In this document: positions 7,747 through 14,316 of the stretch, in pieces
How the letters are laid out: every line of letters begins with the position of its first letter
How positions within the stretch are numbered: the first letter of the stretch is position 1
Source: an uncultured Campylobacter sp.
GTDB taxonomy: Bacteria; Campylobacterota; Campylobacteria; Campylobacterales; Campylobacteraceae
DNA: 30,885 nucleotides
Reading direction: 5' to 3'
NCBI RefSeq assembly: GCF_905371695.1
Contig: NZ_CAJPMA010000010.1
Location: 1-30,885, forward strand
Made by a program: the position numbers and the translations under genes
Notes under the pieces: model-generated
Told to the model about the DNA's origin: nothing
Database searches by the model: none
The model's input: only the letters and a program-made list of their open reading frames with translations

Positions 7747-8799
7747 TCATCGCTGAGAGTTTTTAATGTAAGCGTAGTCTGAAATTTCCGTCCATTTGCG
7801 GCCGATTTTCATAAAATTTCGCTGCGAATCTAAAATTTCTTTAAACTGCGGATCTTTCGCGCTTAGCTCGTCTAAAATTTCGTCCGTAGCCTTGCGAAGC
7901 GCCGCGATGATTTCGGGCGGGAAGGATTTGATCTGTACGTCCGGATGCTCTTTTTCTATGTTTTCTAGCGTTACGGCATTTTTATAATACGCCTCGTCGT
8001 AAGCGTCTGCGGCCACGGCTCTGGCGGCGGTTTCGATGATGGTTTGCAGCTCTTTTGGCATAGCGTCGAAGAGCTTTTTATTCACGTAAAATTCATTCTC
8101 GCTCGCGGGCTCTTGCCAGCCCGTATAGTAAAATTTCGCGACCTTTTCAAAGCCGAAATTTATGTCTATCACGGGCGATACCCACTCGACGGCGTCTATG
8201 GTATTCATTTCAAGCGCCATGTAAAGCTCGCCGATAGGCACAGTGTTTATATTTGCGCCCACTTTTGCCATTATCTCGCCGCCGAGCCCTACCATGCGCA
8301 GCTTAACGCCTTTTAAGTCCTCGACGGTTTTAATCTCTTTTTTAAACCAGCCGCCCATTTGCGCACCTAAATTTCCGCCGTTAAACGATACGATATTGTG
8401 AGCGGCGTAAGTGCGCTCGGCTAGCTGCTTGCCGCCGCCGTAGTAGTACCAGGCGTGCTGCTCGGCGGTATTCATCCCGAAAGGCACGGTCGTAAATAGC
8501 ATAAGCTTGGCGTCTTTGCCTTTGTAAAAATAGCCCGCGGTGTAGCCGACGTCGTATTGCCCGCTTTTTACCATATCAAGCACGGCGAACTGCGCTTTGT
8601 GTTTTGAAGGATAGTCGATGCGAACCTCGATGCGGCCGCCGCTCATGGTTTCTACCGCATCTTTAAATTTTCTAGGTACGTCGCCTAAAATAGGAACGTT
8701 GGTTTCGTAAGTAGAGGCTAATTTTAGTTTATATTTTTCAGCCGCAAATGCCGACGTAGCCGCGATTAGCGCAAGAAGCGCCGCTACGAGTTTTCTCAT
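7747..8799 (-). CDS. TRAP transporter periplasmic solute-binding protein (DctP family)
   Basis: The 350-residue protein has a signal peptide (MRKLVAALLALIAATSAFA, cut before AEKYK) and the two-lobed binding fold of TRAP P subunits. Typical stretches are LKLASTYETNVP, KGVKLRMVGLGGE, NTIDAVEWVSPVID and YYTGWQEPASENEF. The EWVSP...FGF...YYTGW pattern resembles the TakP subgroup, which binds 2-oxo acids or related carboxylates; this substrate guess is inference. No DctQ/DctM membrane subunits lie next to it, so it would have to work with permease subunits encoded elsewhere. AAAGGG precedes the ATG, and a TATAAT box lies 27 bases upstream. It diverges from the fumarase operon, which fits a role in organic-acid use. 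Confidence 0.9.
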   Translation of the reverse strand: MRKLVAALLALIAATSAFAAEKYKLKLASTYETNVPILGDVPRKFKDAVETMSGGRIEVRIDYPSKHKAQFAVLDMVKSGQYDVGYTAGYFYKGKDAKLMLFTTVPFGMNTAEQHAWYYYGGGKQLAERTYAAHNIVSFNGGNLGAQMGGWFKKEIKTVEDLKGVKLRMVGLGGEIMAKVGANINTVPIGELYMALEMNTIDAVEWVSPVIDINFGFEKVAKFYYTGWQEPASENEFYVNKKLFDAMPKELQTIIETAARAVAADAYDEAYYKNAVTLENIEKEHPDVQIKSFPPEIIAALRKATDEILDELSAKDPQFKEILDSQRNFMKIGRKWTEISDYAYIKNSQR

Positions 8800-8825
8800 T
8801 TTCGCCCTTTAAAAAGATTTTAGAG

Positions 8826-8831
8826 ATTATA
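8826..8831 (-). promoter_or_regulatory. -10 box of the TRAP binding-protein gene
   Basis: The minus strand reads TATAAT, 27 bases upstream of the start codon, within a strongly A/T-rich stretch. No clear -35 hexamer is seen, as usual for Campylobacter sigma-70 promoters. Confidence 0.65.
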
Positions 8832-8978
8832 CGAATTTTATTTAAAATTTTGATTTAAAGCTCGAATTCGGGCGTAAATTTTGCGCCCCCCGTGTAAAAA
8901 AGTAAAAATTTAGTAAATAAGACGGCGTAATTATTAAAGTTATATAAAAATTTTAGCTTATATTTTGTTTTAAAGTTG

Positions 8979-8984
8979 TAGAAT
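8979..8984 (+). promoter_or_regulatory. candidate -10 box of the fumarase operon
   Basis: TAGAAT lies 29 bases before the fumarase alpha start, preceded by an A/T-rich run with T-tracts (about 8935-8975). The predicted leader is about 20 bases and contains the strong ribosome site TTAGGAGG (9000-9007). Confidence 0.4.
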
Positions 8985-9012
8985 TCGCCGAACCAAATTT
9001 TAGGAGGAAAAA

Positions 9013-9858
9013 ATGAGAGTAATCCACGTAGACGAAATCACGAAAGCCGTAAGCGAGCTTTGCAAAAAGGCCTGTTACCAAGTGACGCCCGATATGAGAG
9101 CGGCGTTTAAGAAAGCGCAAAGCACGGAGAGTTCGCCGCTTGCCAAGGACATAATCGGTAAAATTTTACAAAACGCCGATTTGGCCGCGCAAGGCGTAGC
9201 GCCGATCTGCCAAGACACGGGCATGACGGTCGTATTCGTCGAGATCGGACAAGACGTGCATATCGAGGGCGGGTACATAGAAGACGCGATAAACGCGGGC
9301 GTGGCCGACGGTTATGTGGGCGGATACCTAAGAAAATCGGTCGTCGCCGAGCCGCTTTTCGAGCGTAAAAATACGACTAATAACACTCCCGCGGTCATTA
9401 ATACTCGCATAGTTCCGGGAGATAAGCTAAAAATCAAAGTAGCGCCGAAGGGATTCGGTAGCGAAAATAAATCGGTGCTTAAAATGCTAGTTCCCGCAGA
9501 CGGCATAGAGGGCGTTAAAAAGGTATTTTTAGAAGCCGTAAAATACGCCGGCCCTAACGCGTGCCCACCTATGGTAGTAGGCGTGGGTATAGGCGGCACT
9601 ATGGATAAAGCGGCGCTTTTAGCCAAACTAGCCGCGGTAAGAAGCGTCGATAGCAGAAATCCCGACGAGAGATACGCTAAGCTAGAAGACGAACTGCTAG
9701 AAATGGCGTGTAAAACGGGCGTCGGTCCGCAAGGACTAGGCGGCGACAATACCGCGGTTAAAGTAAACGTCGAGTGGTATCCTACGCATATCGCGGGGCT
9801 TCCGGTAGCGATAAATATCAACTGCCACGCAGCGCGCCACGCCGATATCGAGCTTTAA
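9013..9858 (+). CDS. class I (Fe-S) fumarate hydratase, alpha subunit
   Basis: The 281-residue protein is the N-terminal half of the iron-sulfur fumarase/tartrate dehydratase family, which interconverts fumarate and malate. Seen are CQDTG (C66), NACPPMVVGVGIGG (C184) and NCHAARHADIEL near the end (C271). These three cysteines are spaced as expected for the ligands of the catalytic [4Fe-4S] cluster. The ribosome site AGGAGG is excellent. The beta subunit follows after 27 bases. L-tartrate dehydratase (TtdA) is the related alternative, but the absence of tartrate genes and the role of fumarate respiration in this group favour fumarase. Such enzymes are usually oxygen-sensitive. Confidence 0.88.
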   Translation: MRVIHVDEITKAVSELCKKACYQVTPDMRAAFKKAQSTESSPLAKDIIGKILQNADLAAQGVAPICQDTGMTVVFVEIGQDVHIEGGYIEDAINAGVADGYVGGYLRKSVVAEPLFERKNTTNNTPAVINTRIVPGDKLKIKVAPKGFGSENKSVLKMLVPADGIEGVKKVFLEAVKYAGPNACPPMVVGVGIGGTMDKAALLAKLAAVRSVDSRNPDERYAKLEDELLEMACKTGVGPQGLGGDNTAVKVNVEWYPTHIAGLPVAININCHAARHADIEL

Positions 9859-9885
9859 ATCTAAAAGAAAATTAAAGGAAAAATT

Positions 9886-10446
9886 ATGTCAGAGATAAAA
9901 AGAATAACCGCTCCGTTTGATAAAGAGGTCGTAAAAAGTCTAAAAGCGGGGGATAACGTGCTAATTAGCGGCACGATTATCGCGGCTCGCGACGCTGCGC
10001 ACAAGGCGCTAACCGAGACTTTGGCTCGCGGCGAGAAGCTACCCATAAATTTAGCCGGCGAGACCATCTACTACCTAGGACCGACTCCGGCAAAACCGGG
10101 TCAAGCTATCGGCGCCGCGGGGCCTACTACTAGCGGACGGATGGATAAATACACGCCTACGATGATAAACGAAGTGGGCATCAACGGCATGATCGGCAAG
10201 GGCTACCGTAGCGACGCCGTCGTAGAAGCGATGAAAAAGAGCTGTTGCGTCTATATGGTGGCTATCGGCGGCGCGGGAGCGTTAATTAGCCAAAGTATCA
10301 AAAAATACGAAGTTCTAGCCTATCCGGAGCTCGGCCCCGAAGCGGTAGCGAGGCTAACGGTGGAGGATTTCCCCGCGATCGTAGCGATAGATTGCGAAGG
10401 AAATAACTTCTACGAGGTAGGCCAAGCGCCTTATAGAAAGATCTGA
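9886..10446 (+). CDS. class I (Fe-S) fumarate hydratase, beta subunit
   Basis: The 186-residue product matches the C-terminal half of class I fumarases. Key stretches are GDNVLISGTIIAARDAAHK, the PTTSGRMDKYTP motif near residue 85, GKGYRSDAV and VEDFPAIVAIDCEGN. It completes the active site together with the alpha subunit just upstream. AAAGGAAAA precedes the ATG. A 10-bp inverted repeat sits seven bases after the stop codon. In single-chain class I fumarases (E. coli FumA) the two halves are fused; the split form is the older arrangement common in anaerobes. Confidence 0.88.
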   Translation: MSEIKRITAPFDKEVVKSLKAGDNVLISGTIIAARDAAHKALTETLARGEKLPINLAGETIYYLGPTPAKPGQAIGAAGPTTSGRMDKYTPTMINEVGINGMIGKGYRSDAVVEAMKKSCCVYMVAIGGAGALISQSIKKYEVLAYPELGPEAVARLTVEDFPAIVAIDCEGNNFYEVGQAPYRKI

Positions 10447-10452
10447 AATTTT

Positions 10453-10485
10453 GCTTGCGACCCTTTTAAATTCGCGGTCGCAAGC
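10453..10485 (+). terminator. inverted repeat after the fumarase operon
   Basis: A perfect 10-bp stem (GCTTGCGACC at 10453-10462, GGTCGCAAGC at 10476-10485) with a 13-base loop lies seven bases after the fumarase beta stop. It is not followed by a T-run, so it may be a 3'-end stabiliser or a weak bidirectional terminator between the converging genes. Confidence 0.45.
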
Positions 10486-10547
10486 CCTTCTCGCAAGCGC
10501 GGCGCGCGGAAAATTCGCAAAATTTACGGTGCGCTAGCCGATGAAAT

Positions 10548-11057
10548 TTAAACTAGGCTGTGCATTTTAAGCGCCAGCTCTACTTTACCTACTCCCAAAC
10601 GCATGTCTTTGGCGATTTGTTCGACGCTTTTTCCGGAGTTAAACATCCTTATTATTTGGTCGTTCTCGCCGTCGGCGTTGGGCGTTATCTTGCCTATCGC
10701 GCGAGTGCGCTCTTCGAGCGCGTCTATGCGGTTTTTATGCTCGCTGGCGAATTCGTCGATGATGCGTTCTATATTTTTTATCGCCTTTACGATGGGCGTA
10801 ATTTTTTCGTTGAGGTCGGCTTCTAGTTTAGTTTTTAGTTCCTCTTTTAGAGCGTCCGTATCGTTAGCGGCGTTATCTTGCTTATCGCTTGATAGCGCGC
10901 TAAGCTGCTTTTTTAGGCTAAAATTTTCTTGCATCAGCCCCTCGATCGTCCGCTCGAATCTCGCAAATTTCCTATTCGTCTCGCCGTCTTTAATAAATAC
11001 TAGCGCGATAATGATCGCCAAAACCGCGCACACGGCGCTTAATAAATAAATTTCCAT
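10548..11057 (-). CDS. membrane-anchored coiled-coil protein with C-terminal helix-turn-helix-like motif (possibly DUF6115)
   Basis: The 169-residue protein has one N-terminal membrane segment (about residues 4-21). A long charged, heptad-like middle follows (about 30-125, probable coiled coil). The end, IIRMFNSGKSVEQIAKDMRL with GVGKVELALKM, looks like a helix-turn-helix. This layout fits the epsilonproteobacterial family I know as DUF6115, of unknown function; the family name is from memory and unverified. The start has AAGGACG upstream. It lies 18 bases after the preceding gene, and a five-codon open frame spans that gap. It is probably the last gene of the mqnP operon. Confidence 0.75.
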   Translation of the reverse strand: MEIYLLSAVCAVLAIIIALVFIKDGETNRKFARFERTIEGLMQENFSLKKQLSALSSDKQDNAANDTDALKEELKTKLEADLNEKITPIVKAIKNIERIIDEFASEHKNRIDALEERTRAIGKITPNADGENDQIIRMFNSGKSVEQIAKDMRLGVGKVELALKMHSLV

Positions 11058-11075
11058 TTTACGTCCTTGCCTGCA

Positions 11076-11597
11076 TTATGAATTTGAGCGCATCCGCCTA
11101 ATCATCACGCGTTCGCGCGCCGTTACGTAGGACGCCCAGTCGCTCGCGTCCTCTTCGTGCATATCTTTTATTTTTCCCGTGCGCGCGTCTAGGGCGGTTA
11201 GGTAAGTCGCTACGTAGCGCTTAGGAAATATCGGCATCAAAATTCTCGCGTAATACGTCCTGCCGACTTCGAATTTAGGCTCGCTTAGCCTAACGTGCTC
11301 AAATCCTATGCTCTCTATCTGCGCGCTTTGAGCCAGCGCAATATAGCTCTTTTGATCGCCCGTTACGACGTTACTTAGCTCGTCTATTTTTCTATGAAGC
11401 TCTACTAGCAGCGTCAGCAGCACCTGATCGCTCTCTTTGGTTTCGCCGCGAGCCTTCGCGCGTTTTAGCCACGCGCCCAGCGGATCTTCGTCGTCGGGCA
11501 AGATCGAATTGTACTCGCGCATAAATTTTTCGTCTCCGAGCTCGTCTAGCTCAAAGTCGATATTAAGCGGCGCGGGGACTAGGCGGATCTCGCTCAT
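11076..11597 (-). CDS. conserved protein of unknown function, possibly PilZ-like
   Basis: The 173-residue soluble protein has no signal peptide or membrane segment. The N-terminal part is acidic and helical and includes LLVELHRKIDELSNVV. The C-terminal part is richer in beta-strand (RLSEPKFEVGRTYYARILM, PKRYVATYLTALD) and ends in basic residues (MIRRMRSNS). The helix LLVELHRKIDEL followed by a small beta domain recalls PilZ-type cyclic-di-GMP proteins. The classical RxxxR and DxSxxG signature is not present, so this is a weak guess. The start overlaps the mqnP stop (ATGA), indicating coupling. Confidence 0.7.
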   Translation of the reverse strand: MSEIRLVPAPLNIDFELDELGDEKFMREYNSILPDDEDPLGAWLKRAKARGETKESDQVLLTLLVELHRKIDELSNVVTGDQKSYIALAQSAQIESIGFEHVRLSEPKFEVGRTYYARILMPIFPKRYVATYLTALDARTGKIKDMHEEDASDWASYVTARERVMIRRMRSNS

Positions 11598-12463
11598 AGC
11601 GCGCTAATCCAAACGAAAATAAAAAATATTACGCCAAGATATCCGTTTAGCGTAAAAAACGCGCGGTCGATCTTGCTAAAATCTTTTCGTACGATTTTAT
11701 GCTCTTGAAAAAGCACGCAAGCGCTTACGATAACGCCTAAAAACGCGCTTACGCCCAGCTGCGCCGCCCACGCGAAAAGCGCCCAAAAAACTACCGCTTG
11801 CGCGTGAAAGATCGCCGATAAAAATAGCGTAGCTTTTTGCCCGTAAATCGCGGGAATGCTAAAAAGCCCCTGCTCGCGGTCAAACTCCATATCTTGCAGC
11901 GAATAAAGCAGATCAAATCCCGCCGTCCAAAACGTTACGCCAAGACACAAAAGCACGCTCCACAGCGTGATCTCTCCCGCTACCGCCACTACGCCCGCTA
12001 TGGGCGCAAGGCCCAAACAAAGCCCTAGTACCAAATGTGCCGTCTCACTAAATCGCTTAAACAGCGAATAGGCGGCTAAAATACCTAAAATCGGGAAGCT
12101 TAACCAAAACGCCAGCGAATTTATCGCGAGCGCGCAAAGCACGAAGATAACGGCGTTAGCCCAGATAAAAAGGCGTAAATTTTCGCGCCCGACGCGTCCG
12201 TCCACGCTGGGGCGGCTCGCCGTGCGGGGGTTTAGCGCGTCGATGTCGCGGTCTTCGTAGCGGTTAAACGCCATCGCGAAATTTCGCGCCGATACCGCGC
12301 AGATCGCGCCTAAAATCAGTAATTTAAAGCCGAACCAAGTAGAGCCGTTAACCCGCGCGCTAGCCGTAATCATCGCCGTAAAGATAAACGGCAAAGCGAA
12401 AACGGAGTGCTTAAAGACAATTAGCTCGCCGATATTTTTTAAAATTTGAACGTATTTTTGCAT
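11594..12463 (-). CDS. mqnP: UbiA-family prenyltransferase of the futalosine menaquinone pathway
   Basis: The 289-residue, multi-pass membrane protein has the two aspartate-rich UbiA motifs: NRYEDRDID (residues 67-75) and YSLQDMEFD (187-195). These bind Mg-prenyl diphosphate. In epsilonproteobacteria menaquinone is made through futalosine, and the UbiA homologue there is assigned as MqnP, which attaches the isoprenoid tail to the naphthoquinone precursor. Older annotation would say UbiA (4-hydroxybenzoate), but these bacteria have no ubiquinone. Menaquinone is the electron acceptor for the complex I encoded further right. It overlaps the next gene by four bases and diverges from miaA, an order I also recall for C. 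jejuni (ubiA-like gene near miaA). Confidence 0.88.
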   Translation of the reverse strand: MQKYVQILKNIGELIVFKHSVFALPFIFTAMITASARVNGSTWFGFKLLILGAICAVSARNFAMAFNRYEDRDIDALNPRTASRPSVDGRVGRENLRLFIWANAVIFVLCALAINSLAFWLSFPILGILAAYSLFKRFSETAHLVLGLCLGLAPIAGVVAVAGEITLWSVLLCLGVTFWTAGFDLLYSLQDMEFDREQGLFSIPAIYGQKATLFLSAIFHAQAVVFWALFAWAAQLGVSAFLGVIVSACVLFQEHKIVRKDFSKIDRAFFTLNGYLGVIFFIFVWISAL

Positions 12464-12488
12464 GTCTTTCTCATCTAAATTTTGGGCG

Positions 12489-12494
12489 ATTTTA
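12489..12494 (-). promoter_or_regulatory. candidate -10 box for mqnP
   Basis: The minus strand reads TAAAAT about 25 bases upstream of the mqnP start. It lies back to back with the miaA promoter within a 91-base divergent gap. Confidence 0.35.
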
Positions 12495-12517
12495 CCCTTT
12501 TTTGCTTTAAAATTCGT

Positions 12518-12523
12518 TATAAT
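12518..12523 (+). promoter_or_regulatory. -10 box for miaA
   Basis: A perfect TATAAT lies 31 bases before the TTG start of miaA, preceded by a T-rich run (12491-12508), which is the usual Campylobacter promoter context. Confidence 0.65.
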
Positions 12524-12554
12524 CGCGCCTATTTAAGCCCGAATCGGAGGAAAT

Positions 12555-13475
12555 TTGTTTAAAGAGCTAGCCGTTATAGGCACCACCGCGAGCGGCAAAA
12601 GCGCCCTTGCCCTTCGGCTCGCGCAAGAATTTAGCGCCGCGATTTTAAGCCTGGATTCGCTTAGCGTTTATAAAGAGATAAATATCGCAAGCGCAAAGCC
12701 TACCCCCGATGAAATCGAGCTTGCGCCGCATTTCGGAATAGACGAAATTTATCCTAACGAGCCGTTTAGCGCGGGATTATTTTTTAAAATTTACGAGCGC
12801 GCCAAAGAATTCGCCAAGCGCCTAGATCGCCCGCTAATTATCGTAGGCGGAAGCGGATTTTACCTAAAAGCGATGCTTTCGGGGCTGACGCCTGACGTGC
12901 CTAAATGCGCCGCGCCGCGAAATGACGAAATTTACGAGCTAGCGCGAAAAATCGATCCCGAGTTTGCGGAAAAATTTAGCCCGAGCGATAGTTACAGGCT
13001 TGAAAAATGGTATCAGATTTACGCGTTTAGCGGCGCCAAACCCTCCGAGTGGCTCGCTAAAAATACCGCTGCGCCCATAATAAAAAATTTGCCGATTTTT
13101 GAAATTTTACTAGATACGCGCGAGCTTCGCGAACGTATCGCGCTACGCACGCGAAATATGCTGCAAGCGGGGCTGCTAGACGAGGCGAAATTTTTATTTG
13201 AAAAATACGGCGGTCAAATTTTTAGCGAAATTTCGGCGCCTAAAATTTCGCCTTGCAAGCCTTTAAATTCGATCGGGCTTAAAGAGTGCGGGCAGTTTTT
13301 ACGCGGCGAAATTTTAAGCGAGCGCGAGCTTGAAAATTTAATATCCACGCATACGGCGCAGCTTGCAAAGCGCCAGCGCACCTTTAACCGCTCGCAATTT
13401 AGAAAAATCGCGGTCGGCGGCGCGGAGGAAATTTCGCGCAAGATAGAAGAAATTTTAAACGAAGGAAAGCGATGA
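12555..13475 (+). CDS. miaA: tRNA dimethylallyltransferase
   Basis: MiaA adds an isopentenyl group to A37 of tRNAs reading codons that start with U. The 306-residue product shows the P-loop GTTASGKS (9-16), the [17 protein letters not shown] region (34-50) that reads the target base, [12 protein letters not shown] and the conserved C-terminal stretch [15 protein letters not shown]. The start codon is TTG, chosen because CGGAGGAAAT lies directly upstream and the N-terminus fits the family. The stop overlaps the next gene by four bases. Identification is secure. Confidence 0.97.
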   Translation: MFKELAVIGTTASGKSALALRLAQEFSAAILSLDSLSVYKEINIASAKPTPDEIELAPHFGIDEIYPNEPFSAGLFFKIYERAKEFAKRLDRPLIIVGGSGFYLKAMLSGLTPDVPKCAAPRNDEIYELARKIDPEFAEKFSPSDSYRLEKWYQIYAFSGAKPSEWLAKNTAAPIIKNLPIFEILLDTRELRERIALRTRNMLQAGLLDEAKFLFEKYGGQIFSEISAPKISPCKPLNSIGLKECGQFLRGEILSERELENLISTHTAQLAKRQRTFNRSQFRKIAVGGAEEISRKIEEILNEGKR

Positions 13476-14233
13476 AGAAATTTATTTTAATTACGGGAGC
13501 TAGCAGCGGTATCGGAGCTGCGGCGGCGCGGGCGTTTGCTAGGCGCGGGGAGAATTTGATCTTAGTCGCTAGGCGAGGCGAGATGTTAGAAGCGCTAAAA
13601 GCCGAAATTTCGGAGTTCGCGCCGCAGTGCGAGGTTGTGCTTAAAATTTGCGATTTAGCCGCGCCGCAAAACGTATTTGCGCTGTGGGACGAGCTTAAAG
13701 ATTACCGCTTAAAAGCGCTCGTAAATAATGCGGGCTTCGGCGATTACGGGCTGGCGGGCGAAGAGGATTTACAAAAGTTACAGCGGATGATAAGTTTAAA
13801 CGTAACCGCGCTTACGCTTTTATCTCACCTTTTCGTGCGCGACTACAAGCGCGAGGAGGCTACGCTCGTAAATATCTCGTCCGCCGGCGGTTATAGCATT
13901 GTACCGCGCGCGGTGAGCTACTGCGCGAGTAAATTTTACGTTAGCGCGCTAAGCGAAGGGCTTTACCATGAGCTAGCCGCCGACGAAAACGCGAAGCTGC
14001 GCGTAAAAGTACTGGCGCCCGCCGCTACGCGCACCGAGTTCGGCGCGAGGGCTACGGGAGACGCTAATTACGACTACGATGCGAGTTTTAAGCGCTATCA
14101 CAGCGCGGAGCAAATGGCCGAGTTTTTACTGCGGCTTTACGATAGCGAATTTTGCGTCGGCGTGGTAGATAGAAATAGCTTTGAATTTACGCTGGAAGGG
14201 CCGAAATTTAACTTCGCCGGAGCTAAGAAGTAA
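13472..14233 (+). CDS. short-chain dehydrogenase/reductase (SDR)
   Basis: The 253-residue protein is a classical NAD(P)-dependent SDR. It has the cofactor motif TGASSGIG (8-15), arginines in LVARRGE that favour NADPH, NNAG (85-88), N110, the catalytic serine in NISSAGG (about 136) and YCASK (Y150, K154). It resembles the DltE/YdfG-like group of general oxidoreductases; the substrate is unknown. The ATG overlaps the miaA stop (ATGA), so the two are co-transcribed. No terminator is obvious in the 83 bases before the converging pflA gene. Confidence 0.9.
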   Translation: MKKFILITGASSGIGAAAARAFARRGENLILVARRGEMLEALKAEISEFAPQCEVVLKICDLAAPQNVFALWDELKDYRLKALVNNAGFGDYGLAGEEDLQKLQRMISLNVTALTLLSHLFVRDYKREEATLVNISSAGGYSIVPRAVSYCASKFYVSALSEGLYHELAADENAKLRVKVLAPAATRTEFGARATGDANYDYDASFKRYHSAEQMAEFLLRLYDSEFCVGVVDRNSFEFTLEGPKFNFAGAKK

Positions 14234-14316
14234 AAGTAAATCGGCGTAAGATGGCGCGCCTAAATTTTCAAATCGTCGCATATTTTACCAAATAAATAAA
14301 AGCGATCGCGGCGCGG

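Noticed and set aside
8044..8316. 90-codon plus-strand frame opposite the TRAP binding protein
   Set aside because: Shadow of a well-identified gene; no independent coding evidence.
9312..9821. 169-codon open frame on the minus strand inside fumarase alpha
   Set aside because: It is antisense to a clearly conserved enzyme gene; long antisense frames are expected with this codon use, and the product is low-complexity and Ser/Thr/Pro-rich.
10603..11049. 148-codon plus-strand frame opposite the coiled-coil gene
   Set aside because: Shadow frame: Ser-rich, with no ribosome site, and the minus-strand gene has a coherent membrane/coil/HTH layout with a ribosome site.
14234..14316. Possible terminator between the SDR gene and pflA
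   Set aside because: Only the self-complementary GCGATCGC core is present, without a loop-forming stem plus T-run in the right order.
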